NCBI RefSeq assembly: GCF_947493125.1 | Contig: NZ_CANLQB010000004.1 | Span: 1 to 64,000 of the forward strand | Origin: an uncultured Roseobacter sp. | Lineage (GTDB): Bacteria; Pseudomonadota; Alphaproteobacteria; Rhodobacterales; Rhodobacteraceae | Direction: 5' to 3' | DNA length: 64,000 nucleotides | Shown here: one piece after another, positions 16,383 through 27,675 of the stretch | Layout: each line of letters begins with the position of its first letter | How positions within the stretch are numbered: the first letter of the stretch is position 1 | Translations under genes and position numbers: made by a program | Notes under the pieces: generated by a model | What the model saw: the letters and a program-made list of their open reading frames with translations, nothing else | Database searches by the model: none | What the model was told of the DNA's origin: nothing

Positions 16383-17035
16383 AAGCTCTCCTGCGCCGCG
16401 ATCTGCTTCTAGCGATGCGCGCCGGGGGCGGGTTTGGCCTGGGCCTGGCCTTCTTTTTGATCGTGACGGTTCTGGTGCCCTTCGGTGTCGGCCCGCAGTC
16501 AGAGCTGTTGTCGCGCATAGCACCCGGCATCCTCTGGATCGGGGCTTTGCTGGCGTGCCTGCTCTCGCTTGACCGCCTGCTCGCACTGGATTGGGAGGAT
16601 GGCACGCTTGATCTGCTGGCCACCTCGCCGCTGCCGCTGGAAGCCGCGCTCAGCATCAAGGCGCTGGCGCATTGGATCACGACCGGTTTGCCGCTGGTCC
16701 TCGCGGCGCCTGTCTTCGGCGTGCTTCTGAGCCTGCCGGATGCCGGTTATGTCTGGCTGGTGATTTCCCTCGCGCTCGGCACCCCGGCGCTGTCGGTGAT
16801 CGGCACATTCGGCGCCGCACTGACCGTCGGCGTGAAGCGCGGCGGGCTCCTGATGTCGCTGCTGGTGCTGCCTCTCTATGTGCCCACTCTGATCTTTGGG
16901 GCCGAAGTTGCGCGGCGCGGCGCGGAGGGGATGCAGACCACGACGCCGCTGCTGATGCTGGCGGGCATCACGGCGGGTGTGATCGCCATTATGCCCTTCG
17001 CCTCCGCTGCGGCCCTGCGGGTGAACTTGCGGTGA
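16379..17035 (+). CDS. ccmB: Haem exporter membrane protein CcmB
   Basis: A 218-residue membrane protein with six predicted helices, starting at GTG 16379 inside the end of ccmA. The N-terminal [17 protein letters not shown] and the [18 protein letters not shown] segment are typical of CcmB. It is the permease partner of CcmA in cytochrome c biogenesis. Confidence 0.95.
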   Translation: MKALLRRDLLLAMRAGGGFGLGLAFFLIVTVLVPFGVGPQSELLSRIAPGILWIGALLACLLSLDRLLALDWEDGTLDLLATSPLPLEAALSIKALAHWITTGLPLVLAAPVFGVLLSLPDAGYVWLVISLALGTPALSVIGTFGAALTVGVKRGGLLMSLLVLPLYVPTLIFGAEVARRGAEGMQTTTPLLMLAGITAGVIAIMPFASAAALRVNLR

Positions 17036-17087
17036 GCGGGACCATTTGCCCATTGAGCGGAGCCGCCCGACAGCTTACATCTGGGCC

Positions 17088-17855
17088 ATGTCGATGACAG
17101 ATGAAACCTCGATCCCCAAGCGCCCCTCGGGCTTTTGGAGTTACGCCAACCCGGTGAAATTCCTGGGCTTCAGCGAACGCGTTCTGCCGGCCCTCTGGTG
17201 GCTGTCGGGTATCTGCCTCGGTGTTGGGCTGATCTGGGGGTTTTTCTTTACGCCGGATGATTTCCGGCAGGGCTCGACCGTCAAGATCATCTATTTGCAT
17301 GTGCCCTCGGCGCTGATGGCGATCAACGCGTGGTTCATGATGCTGGTGGCCTCGCTGATCTGGATCGTGCGCCGCCATCATGTCAGTGCGCTGGCAGCCA
17401 AGGCCGCGGCGCCTGTGGGCGTAGTCATGACGCTGATCGCACTTTTCACCGGCGCCGTCTGGGGTCAGCCGATGTGGGGCACCTGGTGGGCCTGGGACCC
17501 GCGACTGACCTCGTTTCTGATTCTGTTTCTATTTTACCTCGGCTATATGGCGCTCTGGGCGGCAATCGACGACCCGGATACCGCCGCCGATCTGACCTCG
17601 GTGCTGTGCCTCGTGGGCTCGGTCTTTGCGGTGCTCAGCCGTTACGCGGTTAACTTCTGGAACCAGGGGCTGCATCAGGGCGCGTCGCTCAGCCTCGACA
17701 AGGAAGAGAATGTGGCCGATGTATTCTACTTTCCGCTGCTGGTCTGCATCGCGGGGTTTGTGCTTATCTTTCTGGCGCTCGTGCTCTACCGCACGGGCAC
17801 CGAGATCCGCCTGCGCCGCACGCGCGCGCTGCAAGCCCGGGAGGCGCGGGTGTGA
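17088..17855 (+). CDS. ccmC: Haem-handling protein CcmC
   Basis: A 255-residue inner-membrane protein with six helices and the tryptophan-rich haem-binding loop GQPMWGTWWAWDPRLTS. It loads haem onto CcmE. The start at 17088 is the first of two close ATGs that give normal length; the 14 codons upstream are an extension without homology. The stop shares a base with the ccmD start (TGATG). Confidence 0.94.
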   Translation: MSMTDETSIPKRPSGFWSYANPVKFLGFSERVLPALWWLSGICLGVGLIWGFFFTPDDFRQGSTVKIIYLHVPSALMAINAWFMMLVASLIWIVRRHHVSALAAKAAAPVGVVMTLIALFTGAVWGQPMWGTWWAWDPRLTSFLILFLFYLGYMALWAAIDDPDTAADLTSVLCLVGSVFAVLSRYAVNFWNQGLHQGASLSLDKEENVADVFYFPLLVCIAGFVLIFLALVLYRTGTEIRLRRTRALQAREARV

Positions 17856-18010
17856 TGCCCGATCTGGGAAAATACGCCGATGCGGTGCTGTCGGCCTATG
17901 GCGTGTCGCTTCTGTTGCTGGCGTTGCTGATCGTCTGGACGCTGCGGCAAGGCCGCCGCGCGCGCCGAGCGCTGCAGGAGGTCGAGAAGAGGAGCAAGCG
18001 CGATGCCTAA
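17855..18010 (+). CDS. ccmD: Haem exporter small subunit CcmD
   Basis: A 51-residue protein that begins MPDLGKYADAVLSAYGVSLL, with one transmembrane helix at about residues 10-28 and an Arg/Lys-rich cytoplasmic tail. This is the standard CcmD layout. It stabilises the CcmABC-CcmE complex. It overlaps ccmC by 1 base and ccmG by 8 bases, confirming an operon. Confidence 0.9.
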   Translation: MPDLGKYADAVLSAYGVSLLLLALLIVWTLRQGRRARRALQEVEKRSKRDA

Positions 18011-18542
18011 GGTCTCGCCTCTGATGATCGCACCACCGCTGATCTTTGCGGGGTTCGTGGCGCTTGCAGGCATCGGCATGTTCCGCGACAACCCCAACGA
18101 TCTGCCGTCGACGATGATTGGCCAGCCCGCGCCGGCGATCACAAGCGAGGCACTGGGGGATTACCCGCCCGTGACGGCTGAAGCGTTGGCCACAGGGCAG
18201 GTTACGCTGGTGAATTTCTGGGCCAGTTGGTGCCCGCCCTGCCATGCGGAGCATCCGAAACTGCTGGAGATGGCGAGCGAGGGGATGCCGATCATCGGTG
18301 TGAACTTCAAGGACCAGGCACGCAATGCGTCGAGCTATCTCGATGACGACGGCAACCCGTTCCGTGCGGTCGCGTTCGATCCGCAGGGGCGCACGGCGAT
18401 CGACTGGGGTGTGACCGCACCACCCGAGACCTTCATCCTCGATGCGGAGGGCACGGTGCTCTTTCGCTTCGCCGGGCCGCTCATCGGCAGCGATTACGAG
18501 CAGCGGTTCCTGCCCGAGTTGGAAAAGGCGCTGGCAGAGTAA
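18003..18542 (+). CDS. ccmG: Thiol:disulfide interchange protein CcmG (DsbE)
   Basis: A 179-residue membrane-anchored periplasmic thioredoxin with N-terminal helix (about residues 8-26) and active site NFWASWCPPC, followed by the CcmG-type GVNFKDQARNA. It reduces apocytochrome c cysteines before haem attachment. It is last in ccmABCDG. No ccmE, ccmF or ccmH is seen here, so those must lie elsewhere. Confidence 0.95.
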   Translation: MPKVSPLMIAPPLIFAGFVALAGIGMFRDNPNDLPSTMIGQPAPAITSEALGDYPPVTAEALATGQVTLVNFWASWCPPCHAEHPKLLEMASEGMPIIGVNFKDQARNASSYLDDDGNPFRAVAFDPQGRTAIDWGVTAPPETFILDAEGTVLFRFAGPLIGSDYEQRFLPELEKALAE

Positions 18543-18567
18543 GGCGGTATCGCCCGAGCGCCTGAGA

Positions 18568-19062
18568 TCAACGCATTTCTCTCAGACGGGCGCGGATGTA
18601 CTTGGCCGCGGACCGAAAGTGGCTTGGACCGGCGGCTTCGGCCCAGCGACCCGGGGTCCAGTGGTTGTTTGCGCTTTTCATTGGACCGCCGTAGAGGTCG
18701 GCATCGGTCTTGGCCGCGATGAACGAGCTTAACCGGTCAAACGCGGCCTCCAACGCGGACACAGCGCCCGCCCAGTCGAGATCTGTCTGCCGGGCCCGGA
18801 GATCGGCATTGTAGCGTTTCAGATCGGTCCACTTGTAGCCCTTTGCCGGGAAATGGACCTCCTTGCCCGCCTGACCGTCCGCGTACCACCCCAGAAACAG
18901 CTCGATCCAATGCGCCCTGTGCGCGATGACATCCTTGATTGAGGTGTCGCCATCATCTTTGATCAGGGTCTGTGATTCGGACAGCGGTTCGATCAGCTTG
19001 ATCAGTTTATCGTAGTCCTTTTGCGTGATCCGGATCAGCTCTTCGCGGGTTGTTGCGGCCAT
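18568..19062 (-). CDS. ClbS/DfsB-family four-helix protein
   Basis: A 164-residue protein of the DinB-like ClbS/DfsB group (formerly DUF1706). It begins with TREELIRITQKDYDKLIKLI and contains IKDVIAHRAHWIELFLGWY and KGYKWTDLKRYNADL. ClbS protects colibactin producers from their own toxin, but most members, including this one, are far from any such cluster and their role is unknown. It is convergent with ccmG. Confidence 0.8.
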   Translation of the reverse strand: MAATTREELIRITQKDYDKLIKLIEPLSESQTLIKDDGDTSIKDVIAHRAHWIELFLGWYADGQAGKEVHFPAKGYKWTDLKRYNADLRARQTDLDWAGAVSALEAAFDRLSSFIAAKTDADLYGGPMKSANNHWTPGRWAEAAGPSHFRSAAKYIRARLREMR

Positions 19063-19145
19063 GGCATATGCTCCTTTTGCATCGGAGGCTATGGGGTCGG
19101 GCCGGTGTCCGCATTGATCCGGCGCAAACAGGGCGGCGGGACGAA

Positions 19146-19173
19146 AAAGCCCCGGACGAGGGTCCGGGGCTTT
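19146..19173 (-). terminator. Intrinsic terminator of acnA
   Basis: The stem is GCCCCGGAC (19149-19157) with GTCCGGGGC (19162-19170), a 4-base loop and AAA/TTT extensions. On the minus strand it is followed by a five-T run. It starts 25 bp after the acnA stop codon. Confidence 0.88.
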
Positions 19174-19198
19174 GATGTCTATCTGCTAATTTGACGGG

Positions 19199-21889
<2,691 letters not shown>

Positions 21890-21990
21890 AGCAGAGGTCC
21901 TCTGGCTTGAGCTGGATCATCTTTGGATTGCGCGTTGAATGCCCTATGGAACAGGCTTGTTCAACTCAAATCAATGGTGTTGGTCAAAAA

Positions 21991-22010
21991 TTGTATACCA
22001 TTGTGTACCG
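21991..22010. repeat. Tandem 10-bp direct repeat in the acnA upstream region
   Basis: ATTGTATACC and ATTGTGTACC follow each other directly, 9 of 10 bases identical, about 100 bp upstream of the acnA start. The GTATAC and GTGTAC cores are one helical turn apart. This spacing suggests a regulator binding site in the divergent promoter region, but no regulator is identified. Confidence 0.45.
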
Positions 22011-22116
22011 TTTCAAGGGGTTTTGCCTCGCAATCTCTCAAGAAACCTTGATTGGTCATTACAGAGGGTAAACTTTAGGGTGCATGAAAGGGCCGGGTGG
22101 CCGGAGAAGGAATCAC

Positions 22117-22812
22117 ATGAAACGTTTGCTGCAGGCCGTTGCCGCACTTTGGTTGGTGGCTCCGCCACTCCTTGCGCAGGAGAACCCGGTGGTGTTGGAA
22201 CTCTTCACATCGCAGGGGTGCTCGTCCTGTCCGCCGGCGGATGAGCTGATGCATGCGCTTGCGGAGCGTGACGATGTGATCGCCCTGGCGCTTCATGTGG
22301 ATTACTGGGACTACATCGGCTGGAAAGACGAGTTTGCCGACCCGCGCAATGCGCAGCGACAGCGCGCCTATGCCACAACTGCAGGTCGACGGTCGATCTA
22401 CACGCCGGAGATGATCGTAAACGGCCTGACCGACATCGTCGGCGCCCGGCCGATGGAGGTCTCGAAAGCCATTGCGCAGCACAAGGAGGTCGCGCCTGCG
22501 GTGGCGCTGACGTTGTCGCGCGACGGTGACGCGGTCGAAATCGGCGCCACCACCCTGAAGCAGCTGGACGGGCCGATGATTGTTCAGATGCTGCGCTATG
22601 TTCCCGAACGCGAGGCCAGGATCACGCGTGGGGAGAATGCGGGCCGCACGATCACATACGCGAATGTCACGCAGGACTGGAAGGTTTTGCGAGAGTGGGA
22701 TGGGAAGTCGCCGCTGAAGCTCACCGCAGAGGCACCTGGAGAGAATCCGGTGGTTGTCTTGGTCCAGGCTGCAAAAATGGGCCCGATCCTTGCAGCTGGT
22801 GAGCTCAAATAG
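22117..22812 (+). CDS. DUF1223 secreted thioredoxin-like protein
   Basis: A 231-residue product with a signal peptide ending near VAPPLLAQ. The start at 22117 follows AGAAGGAA; the earlier ATG would add a basic extension before the signal. The DUF1223 core VVLELFTSQGCSSCPPADEL carries a CxxC pair, followed by HVDYWDYIGWKDEFADP. The fold is thioredoxin-like and periplasmic. The biochemical role is not established. It is divergent from acnA and convergent with fliG. Confidence 0.85.
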   Translation: MKRLLQAVAALWLVAPPLLAQENPVVLELFTSQGCSSCPPADELMHALAERDDVIALALHVDYWDYIGWKDEFADPRNAQRQRAYATTAGRRSIYTPEMIVNGLTDIVGARPMEVSKAIAQHKEVAPAVALTLSRDGDAVEIGATTLKQLDGPMIVQMLRYVPEREARITRGENAGRTITYANVTQDWKVLREWDGKSPLKLTAEAPGENPVVVLVQAAKMGPILAAGELK

Positions 22813-22877
22813 GGCGTTCTGCCGAGGTGGTGTTGGACATTGCGCACCAAACATTCTCGCGAGAGTCGTGAGCGGGT

Positions 22878-22902
22878 CCGACACGGTAGGTCCGGTTTTT
22901 TT
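22878..22902 (+). terminator. Probable terminator of the DUF1223 gene
   Basis: CCGAC (22878-22882) pairs with GTCCGG (22890-22895) with one bulge, followed by seven T residues. The stem is short, but the T run is strong. It lies between two convergent genes. Confidence 0.5.
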
Positions 22903-22993
22903 GCAGAAGACGTGTCCGCTGATGATTTGACGCACAGACCGACGGGCAGCCACCAATGACCGCCAACTTGTCGAATGTTGGCCTCGGAGCGGA

Positions 22994-24067
22994 TCAATCC
23001 TCGTCGCTGTCTTGTACCACCAGCAGGAGATCGCCTGCGGCTTCCATCTCGCGGATTTTGGCAACGATTTCAGCAGTGGCCTCTTCGAATTCGGCGGGTT
23101 TGACCTTGTCGCGCTCGCCCATTTCCTCGCGGAGTTGATCGGCCATCCGACCCGACATGTTTTCCAGGATGAAGTCCGCGCTGTCCTTCATGCCTGCCGC
23201 TTCGGAGCCAGCCAGGGCCGTGATGAGCAGATCCTGCTCCAACTCGCGGATGACCCGCGGGATATCGCGCGCGGCAATGCGTTTCGGGATGTTGGCAAAA
23301 GTGAAAATCGCCTTGCGGACAAGATCGGCAAAGCCCGCGTCTGTCTCGTCGAGCCCTTCGAGCACATCATCCCGTGTGACCGATGCCGTCGAGTTGAGGA
23401 TGGCGCCCACCCGCTCTACGGGGCCATCATCAAAGGCCTTCAGCGGCTCGGCGTCCAGTTGTGCCGCCAGCGAGAGGCCAATGCGATCAACGGCATCCGG
23501 TGTCACGGCACTGGTTTGAGAGACCGCGTAGGTAATGCGCCGCGCTTTCGGACCAGGCAGCTTGCCCAGCAGTTCGGCTGCTCGTGGCACGTCGATCTTC
23601 GACAGGAGTACGGCCGCCACTTCGATGCTTTCATTCTCCAGCACCGGCAGCAGGCGGTCGGCGCTCATGTCGCGCAGCCGCGCCCACGGGTCGCCATACT
23701 GGCGCACGCCGGCTTCCTTGCGCAGGCGCGCTGCGGTCTGCTTGGATATGCGCCCATCCAGCGAATCCAGCGCGCCTGCAATCCCACCAGGGAAAGACAG
23801 CCCGATGCTTTCAAGTTCATCTGCAAACTCTGCCACCACGGTCGACAATGTGGTCCGATCTACCAGTCGCATGGCGCCCATCTGTTTGGTCAGCTGCGCC
23901 TGCAGGTCCTCCGGCAAATCCTCAAGCGGAATGTCCGCACCTTCGTTCAACAACAGCCGGACCACAATGGCGGCCTTCGCCTTCCGGCTGAGGTTGGACG
24001 GGGCCTGAGGTTGTGCATCCGTCCCCGGCAAGGCCGGGAACGGGGCCATCGGAACCATGTCTGTCAT
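22994..24067 (-). CDS. fliG: Flagellar motor switch protein FliG (divergent, isolated)
   Basis: A 357-residue protein aligning with FliG over its length: N-terminal LSRKAKAAIVVRLLLNEGAD, middle ARM domain, and C-terminal torque domain (FADLVRKAIFTFANIPKRIA, then LENMSGRMADQLREEM, then AEFEEATAEIVAKIREME). The middle-domain EHPQR motif, which contacts FliM, is replaced by ENESI (in LENESIEVAAVLLSKI). No other flagellar gene is near; those must be elsewhere. It sits at the C-ring of the flagellar motor if functional. Confidence 0.85.
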   Translation of the reverse strand: MTDMVPMAPFPALPGTDAQPQAPSNLSRKAKAAIVVRLLLNEGADIPLEDLPEDLQAQLTKQMGAMRLVDRTTLSTVVAEFADELESIGLSFPGGIAGALDSLDGRISKQTAARLRKEAGVRQYGDPWARLRDMSADRLLPVLENESIEVAAVLLSKIDVPRAAELLGKLPGPKARRITYAVSQTSAVTPDAVDRIGLSLAAQLDAEPLKAFDDGPVERVGAILNSTASVTRDDVLEGLDETDAGFADLVRKAIFTFANIPKRIAARDIPRVIRELEQDLLITALAGSEAAGMKDSADFILENMSGRMADQLREEMGERDKVKPAEFEEATAEIVAKIREMEAAGDLLLVVQDSDED

Positions 24068-24150
24068 CTATACTCACCTGTCTTTGATCTTGTTTTGTTC
24101 TGCCAGACAATGGTTAAAGATTGGTGAGAACAAACCAAAAACAGACGAGG

Positions 24151-24669
24151 TCAGTAGTTGTAGGTGGTACCCGTCGCGATGGCGTTTTGCAGCGAGGCTT
24201 CGGACCAGGTCCCGGCGCCACCGTGGGCGCGGATGGCCCGCAATTGCTCGACCGCGCCAACCATGTCACCGGCAGCCACGAAGCCCTGTCCCATGTAGGA
24301 TCGCGCGAGAATGTTGTTTGGATTTTCTGCGATGGCCTGTTCGTAAAACAGGTTGGCCAGCCGAGGATTGCCAAGCTTGCGATGGGTAAAGCCCATGTAG
24401 GTGAGGCGGCCCATGTGCCCGTCGGGCAGGGCTTGGGCCAGCGCCTGGGCATCTTCGTAGCGGCCCGCGTAAGCCAACTGGCGTACGGTCAGGTAGATTT
24501 CTTCGGTCTTGAGGCTGCTCTCCTGCGCGTTCACGCAGCTTTTGGTCTTCTTGTCATAGATTTTTGCCCCTTCGCAGCTCACCGCAGGTTTGGGGGGCGG
24601 CTCGTCATTGCCGCCATCGGCGACAACCACAGTTGGAATAAACAGGGCAATACCTAAAAAAATACGCAT
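24151..24669 (-). CDS. Secreted TPR-repeat protein
   Basis: A 172-residue product with a signal peptide (MRIFLGIALFIPTVVVADG). After a Pro-rich linker there is a small Cys motif, CEGAKIYDKKTKSCV, then tetratricopeptide-type helices with NPRLANLFYEQAIAENPNNI and GAVEQLRAIRAHGG. It is predicted periplasmic. The Cys motif also occurs in the next gene upstream (24762-24923), so the pair probably works together. Function is unknown. Confidence 0.75.
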   Translation of the reverse strand: MRIFLGIALFIPTVVVADGGNDEPPPKPAVSCEGAKIYDKKTKSCVNAQESSLKTEEIYLTVRQLAYAGRYEDAQALAQALPDGHMGRLTYMGFTHRKLGNPRLANLFYEQAIAENPNNILARSYMGQGFVAAGDMVGAVEQLRAIRAHGGAGTWSEASLQNAIATGTTYNY

Positions 24670-24761
24670 GGGGTCTCCTTGCTATACACTTGGTCTAATA
24701 GGTGGATAACAAGGCAGCCCGCCCTTTTATGCGATCACGAAGCCGTGACCGCATATTTTTT

Positions 24762-24923
24762 TCAAGTGGTGGTGGCGACGCAGGATTTCGTGGCGCTGTC
24801 ATAGACAGTGCCTTGCGCGCAGGACATGGTCACTTCCTGTTTGCCATAGTTGCATCCCGCCGCGAAGGCGATTGCGGGGGCGAGGGTCAGGGCCACCGCG
24901 GCGGCCAAAGTCTTGATCGTCAT
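24762..24923 (-). CDS. Small secreted cysteine-motif protein
   Basis: A 53-residue product read from the ATG at 24923, which gives a textbook signal peptide (MTIKTLAAAVALTLAPAIAF). The mature part is about 30 residues and carries CAQGTVYDSATKSCV, the same CxxGxxYDxxTKSCV pattern as the neighbouring TPR protein. An AAGGAG ribosome site is present upstream on the minus strand. Role is unknown. Confidence 0.65.
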   Translation of the reverse strand: MTIKTLAAAVALTLAPAIAFAAGCNYGKQEVTMSCAQGTVYDSATKSCVATTT

Positions 24924-25018
24924 TGCGGGTCTCCTTTGCTGATGCATTTCAAAGTAGCAGTGGCTGACCAAGGGTCAACAGAAATGCCGGGCTGGGGTGC
25001 GAGACCGCGCCTCAATGC

Positions 25019-26323
25019 CTAGTCTTTGAACACCCGCGCGAAGATCGTATCCACGTGTTTTGTGTGATAGCCAAGGTCGAATTTCTCTTCGATCTCGGCT
25101 GGGCTCAGCGCGGCGGTGACATCCGGATCCGCCAGCAATTCCTCTTTGAAATCCGTGCGATGCTCCCAGACCTTGAGTGCGTTGCGCTGCACGAAAGTAT
25201 AAGCATCCTCGCGACTGACACCGGCCTGGGTGAGCGCCAGAAGCACCCGCTGGCTCATCACCAGACCGGGGAATTTGTTCATGTTCTCCAGCATGTTGTC
25301 GGGGAAGATCAGCATTTTGTCGACGACACTGGTCAGCCGCGCGAGGGCGAAATCGAGCGTGATGGTGGCATCCGGTCCGATCATGCGTTCAACGGAGGAA
25401 TGCGAGATGTCGCGTTCATGCCAGAGGGTCACGTTCTCCATTGCCGGGATCACCGCGGAGCGGACCATGCGTGCGAGGCCAGTGAGGTTCTCGGTCAGCA
25501 CTGGATTCTTCTTATGCGGCATGGCGGAAGAGCCTTTTTGGCCCGTGGAGAAAAACTCCGCGCCCTCCAGCACTTCGGTGCGCTGCATGTGGCGGATCTC
25601 GGTCGCGATGTTCTCGACGGAGCTTGCGACGACGCCGAGCGCTGCGAAGAACGCGGCGTGCCGGTCGCGCGGGATCACCTGGGTGGAGATGGGCTCCGGC
25701 TCCAGTCCCATCTGTTTGCACACATGGTCTTCGACCGCCGGTTCGATGTTCGCGAAGGTCCCGACGGCCCCGGAAATCGCGCCGGTGGCGATCTCGTAGC
25801 GCGCTTTTTCCAGCCGGTTCAGGTTGCGGTCCATCTCTGCATAGAAGCGTGCGAAGGTCAGGCCCATTGTCGTCGGTTCGGCGTGGATGCCGTGACTGCG
25901 CCCGATGCGCATCGTATCCTTGTGCTCATAGGCGCGGCGCTTCAGTGCGGCGAGCAGGGCCTTCATGTCACCGATCAGGATGTCGGCGGCGCGGGTCAGT
26001 TGCACGTTGAAGCAGGTATCCAGCACATCCGAGGAGGTCATGCCCTGGTGCACAAAGCGCGCTTCTTCGCTGCCCACATGCTCGGCGAGATGCGTCAGGA
26101 AGGCGATCACATCGTGTTTTGTCACGGCCTCGATTTCGTCGATCCGGGCCACGTCGAATTGCACATCCTTGGCCTTCCAGACGGCCTCGGCATTCTCGCG
26201 CGGGATCACCCCAAGATCGGCCATCGCGTCGCAGGCATGGGCCTCGATCTCGTACCAGATACGGAATTTCGTCTCCGGGGACCAGATGGCGACCATGTCG
26301 GGGCGGGAGTAGCGGGGGATCAT
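25019..26323 (-). CDS. purB: Adenylosuccinate lyase
   Basis: A 434-residue enzyme that removes fumarate from SAICAR and adenylosuccinate in purine synthesis. It begins MIPRYSRPDMVAIWSPETKF. It contains the catalytic HGIHAEPTTMG and the superfamily signature GSSAMPHKKNPVLTENLTGL. The start at 26323 is chosen for the AAAAGG site ahead and the usual N-terminus; the frame continues upstream without homology. Confidence 0.96.
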   Translation of the reverse strand: MIPRYSRPDMVAIWSPETKFRIWYEIEAHACDAMADLGVIPRENAEAVWKAKDVQFDVARIDEIEAVTKHDVIAFLTHLAEHVGSEEARFVHQGMTSSDVLDTCFNVQLTRAADILIGDMKALLAALKRRAYEHKDTMRIGRSHGIHAEPTTMGLTFARFYAEMDRNLNRLEKARYEIATGAISGAVGTFANIEPAVEDHVCKQMGLEPEPISTQVIPRDRHAAFFAALGVVASSVENIATEIRHMQRTEVLEGAEFFSTGQKGSSAMPHKKNPVLTENLTGLARMVRSAVIPAMENVTLWHERDISHSSVERMIGPDATITLDFALARLTSVVDKMLIFPDNMLENMNKFPGLVMSQRVLLALTQAGVSREDAYTFVQRNALKVWEHRTDFKEELLADPDVTAALSPAEIEEKFDLGYHTKHVDTIFARVFKD

Positions 26324-26439
26324 CGGCGTACCTTTTCGCATTTGTATCGACCTTGCTGGGCTCATAGACTGAGCGGGTGAGAGCCACAAGGCGGGCGCCT
26401 GGGGAAATCTGCGGCACGATGGGCAGGGTGAGCGGTCGG

Positions 26440-26859
26440 ATGAGAGATAATGCGGATCAGTCTGTGCGGTGTCTGCAGGACTTTGAAGGGCGCTGGCAAC
26501 TCACCCGGCAGATCCGGCACGCCGAAGGAGTGCGGGCCGCGTTTTCGGGGGACGCGGTCTGGTGCCCGGATGCCGATGGCCTGATCTATCGTGAAACGGG
26601 TGTCTTGCAGATGCCCGGCAGCCCGCCGATTCAGGCGGAACGCCGGTACCTCTGGCGAGAGGGTTTGCACGTCTATTTCGAAGACGGCCGGTTCTTCCAC
26701 CAGGTGCCGGCGCGGGGCGGACAGGCGGAGCATTGGTGCGACCCGGACACTTATGTCGTGCACTATGATTTTTCGGACTGGCCCGCGTTTTCAACGAGTT
26801 GGCAGGTGTCTGGTCCACGCAAGAGCTATGAGATGCGCAGCCGGTACACCCGCTGTTAG
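26440..26859 (+). CDS. DUF6314 family protein
   Basis: About 139 residues. The conserved pattern DFEGRWQLTRQIRHAEGVRA, then YRETGVLQMP, then RRYLWREGLHVYFEDGRFFH, then HYDFSDWPAFSTSWQVSGPR is that of DUF6314, a small lipocalin-like barrel of unknown function. The start is uncertain: ATGs at 26377, 26419 and 26440 are in frame, and 26440 best fits family length. It is divergent from purB. Confidence 0.75.
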   Translation: MRDNADQSVRCLQDFEGRWQLTRQIRHAEGVRAAFSGDAVWCPDADGLIYRETGVLQMPGSPPIQAERRYLWREGLHVYFEDGRFFHQVPARGGQAEHWCDPDTYVVHYDFSDWPAFSTSWQVSGPRKSYEMRSRYTRC

Positions 26860-26932
26860 CGCAACAGGGCTTGAACCGGGCGCGGCACTGCGGCATTGAG
26901 GACGCAAGACATTCTCAACAGGAGACACACCC

Positions 26933-27538
26933 ATGCAGCTGACCGCCTCTCACACTGTCCTGGCAGATCATTTCGGCCCGACGGATGGCACGGCGCGCCG
27001 GATCAAGCAGGCGGGCCTCGTGGTGCTGGGCATCGCATTTCTGACCGTCGCCGCGAACATCAAGGTGCCGGTGCCGGGCTCGCCGGTTCTGATGAACCTC
27101 GGCACCTTCGCGGTGCTGACCATCGGGGCCGCATATGGGGCGCGGCTCGGGCTCACGACCATTCTGGGGTACATGATTGTCGGGGCCTTCGGCTTTGATG
27201 TGTTCCAGAGCTCGACCGCGGAGCTCAATGGTCTGGACTACATGATGGGCGGGACCGGCGGCTATCTGGTCGGCTACGTGATGGCGACCGTGCTGCTGGG
27301 CGCGCTGGCGCAGCGCGGCTGGGACCGGTCGATGGTCTGGATGGCGGTGGCCATGTTGCTGGGCAACATCCTGCTCTATGTGCCGGGTCTGCTGTGGCTC
27401 GGTCAGCTTTACGGCTGGGACAAGCCGATCCTTGAGTGGGGGCTGACGCCGTTTCTCCTGGGCGATGCGGTGAAGCTCGCGCTGGCGGCGCTGATCCTGC
27501 CCGCGATCTGGAAGCTGGTGGGCAGCGCCCGCAGCTAA
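26933..27538 (+). CDS. bioY: Biotin transporter substrate-binding subunit BioY
   Basis: A 201-residue ECF-type S-component with about six membrane helices. The family motifs VPVPGSPVLMNLGTFAVL and GGTGGYLVGYVMAT are present. AGGAGA precedes the start. No bioM or bioN is adjacent, so it either acts alone or recruits shared ECF energising subunits. A clear terminator follows. Confidence 0.93.
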   Translation: MQLTASHTVLADHFGPTDGTARRIKQAGLVVLGIAFLTVAANIKVPVPGSPVLMNLGTFAVLTIGAAYGARLGLTTILGYMIVGAFGFDVFQSSTAELNGLDYMMGGTGGYLVGYVMATVLLGALAQRGWDRSMVWMAVAMLLGNILLYVPGLLWLGQLYGWDKPILEWGLTPFLLGDAVKLALAALILPAIWKLVGSARS

Positions 27539-27563
27539 CGGTCTGATACGGAAGCGAAAAGGC

Positions 27564-27600
27564 GAGGCGCGACCCGGTGGGCCGCGCCTCATTCTTTTTA
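27564..27600 (+). terminator. Intrinsic terminator of bioY
   Basis: GAGGCGCG (27564-27571) pairs perfectly with CGCGCCTC (27583-27590), with an inner CCC/GGG pairing. The tail ATTCTTTTT follows. It starts 26 bp after the bioY stop codon. Confidence 0.88.
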
Positions 27601-27640
27601 TGGGTGCCGGTTGCCAGGTGAGCCCCAGAACCCGACGTTA

Positions 27641-27675
27641 GGGCAGCGGGCAGCGGGCAGCGGGCAGCGGGTCAG
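27641..27675. repeat. 7-bp tandem repeat (GGGCAGC, four copies plus a variant)
   Basis: Four exact copies of GGGCAGC run from 27641 to 27668, followed by the variant GGGTCAG, which overlaps the stop codon of the minus-strand hydrolase-OsmC gene. The unit is not a multiple of 3 but lies almost wholly outside coding sequence. It is a slippage-prone tract between convergent genes. Confidence 0.8.

Noticed and set aside
18568-19062. Colibactin-type self-protection system
   Set aside because: The ClbS-like protein has no polyketide or nonribosomal peptide genes nearby; the family is widespread with unknown roles.
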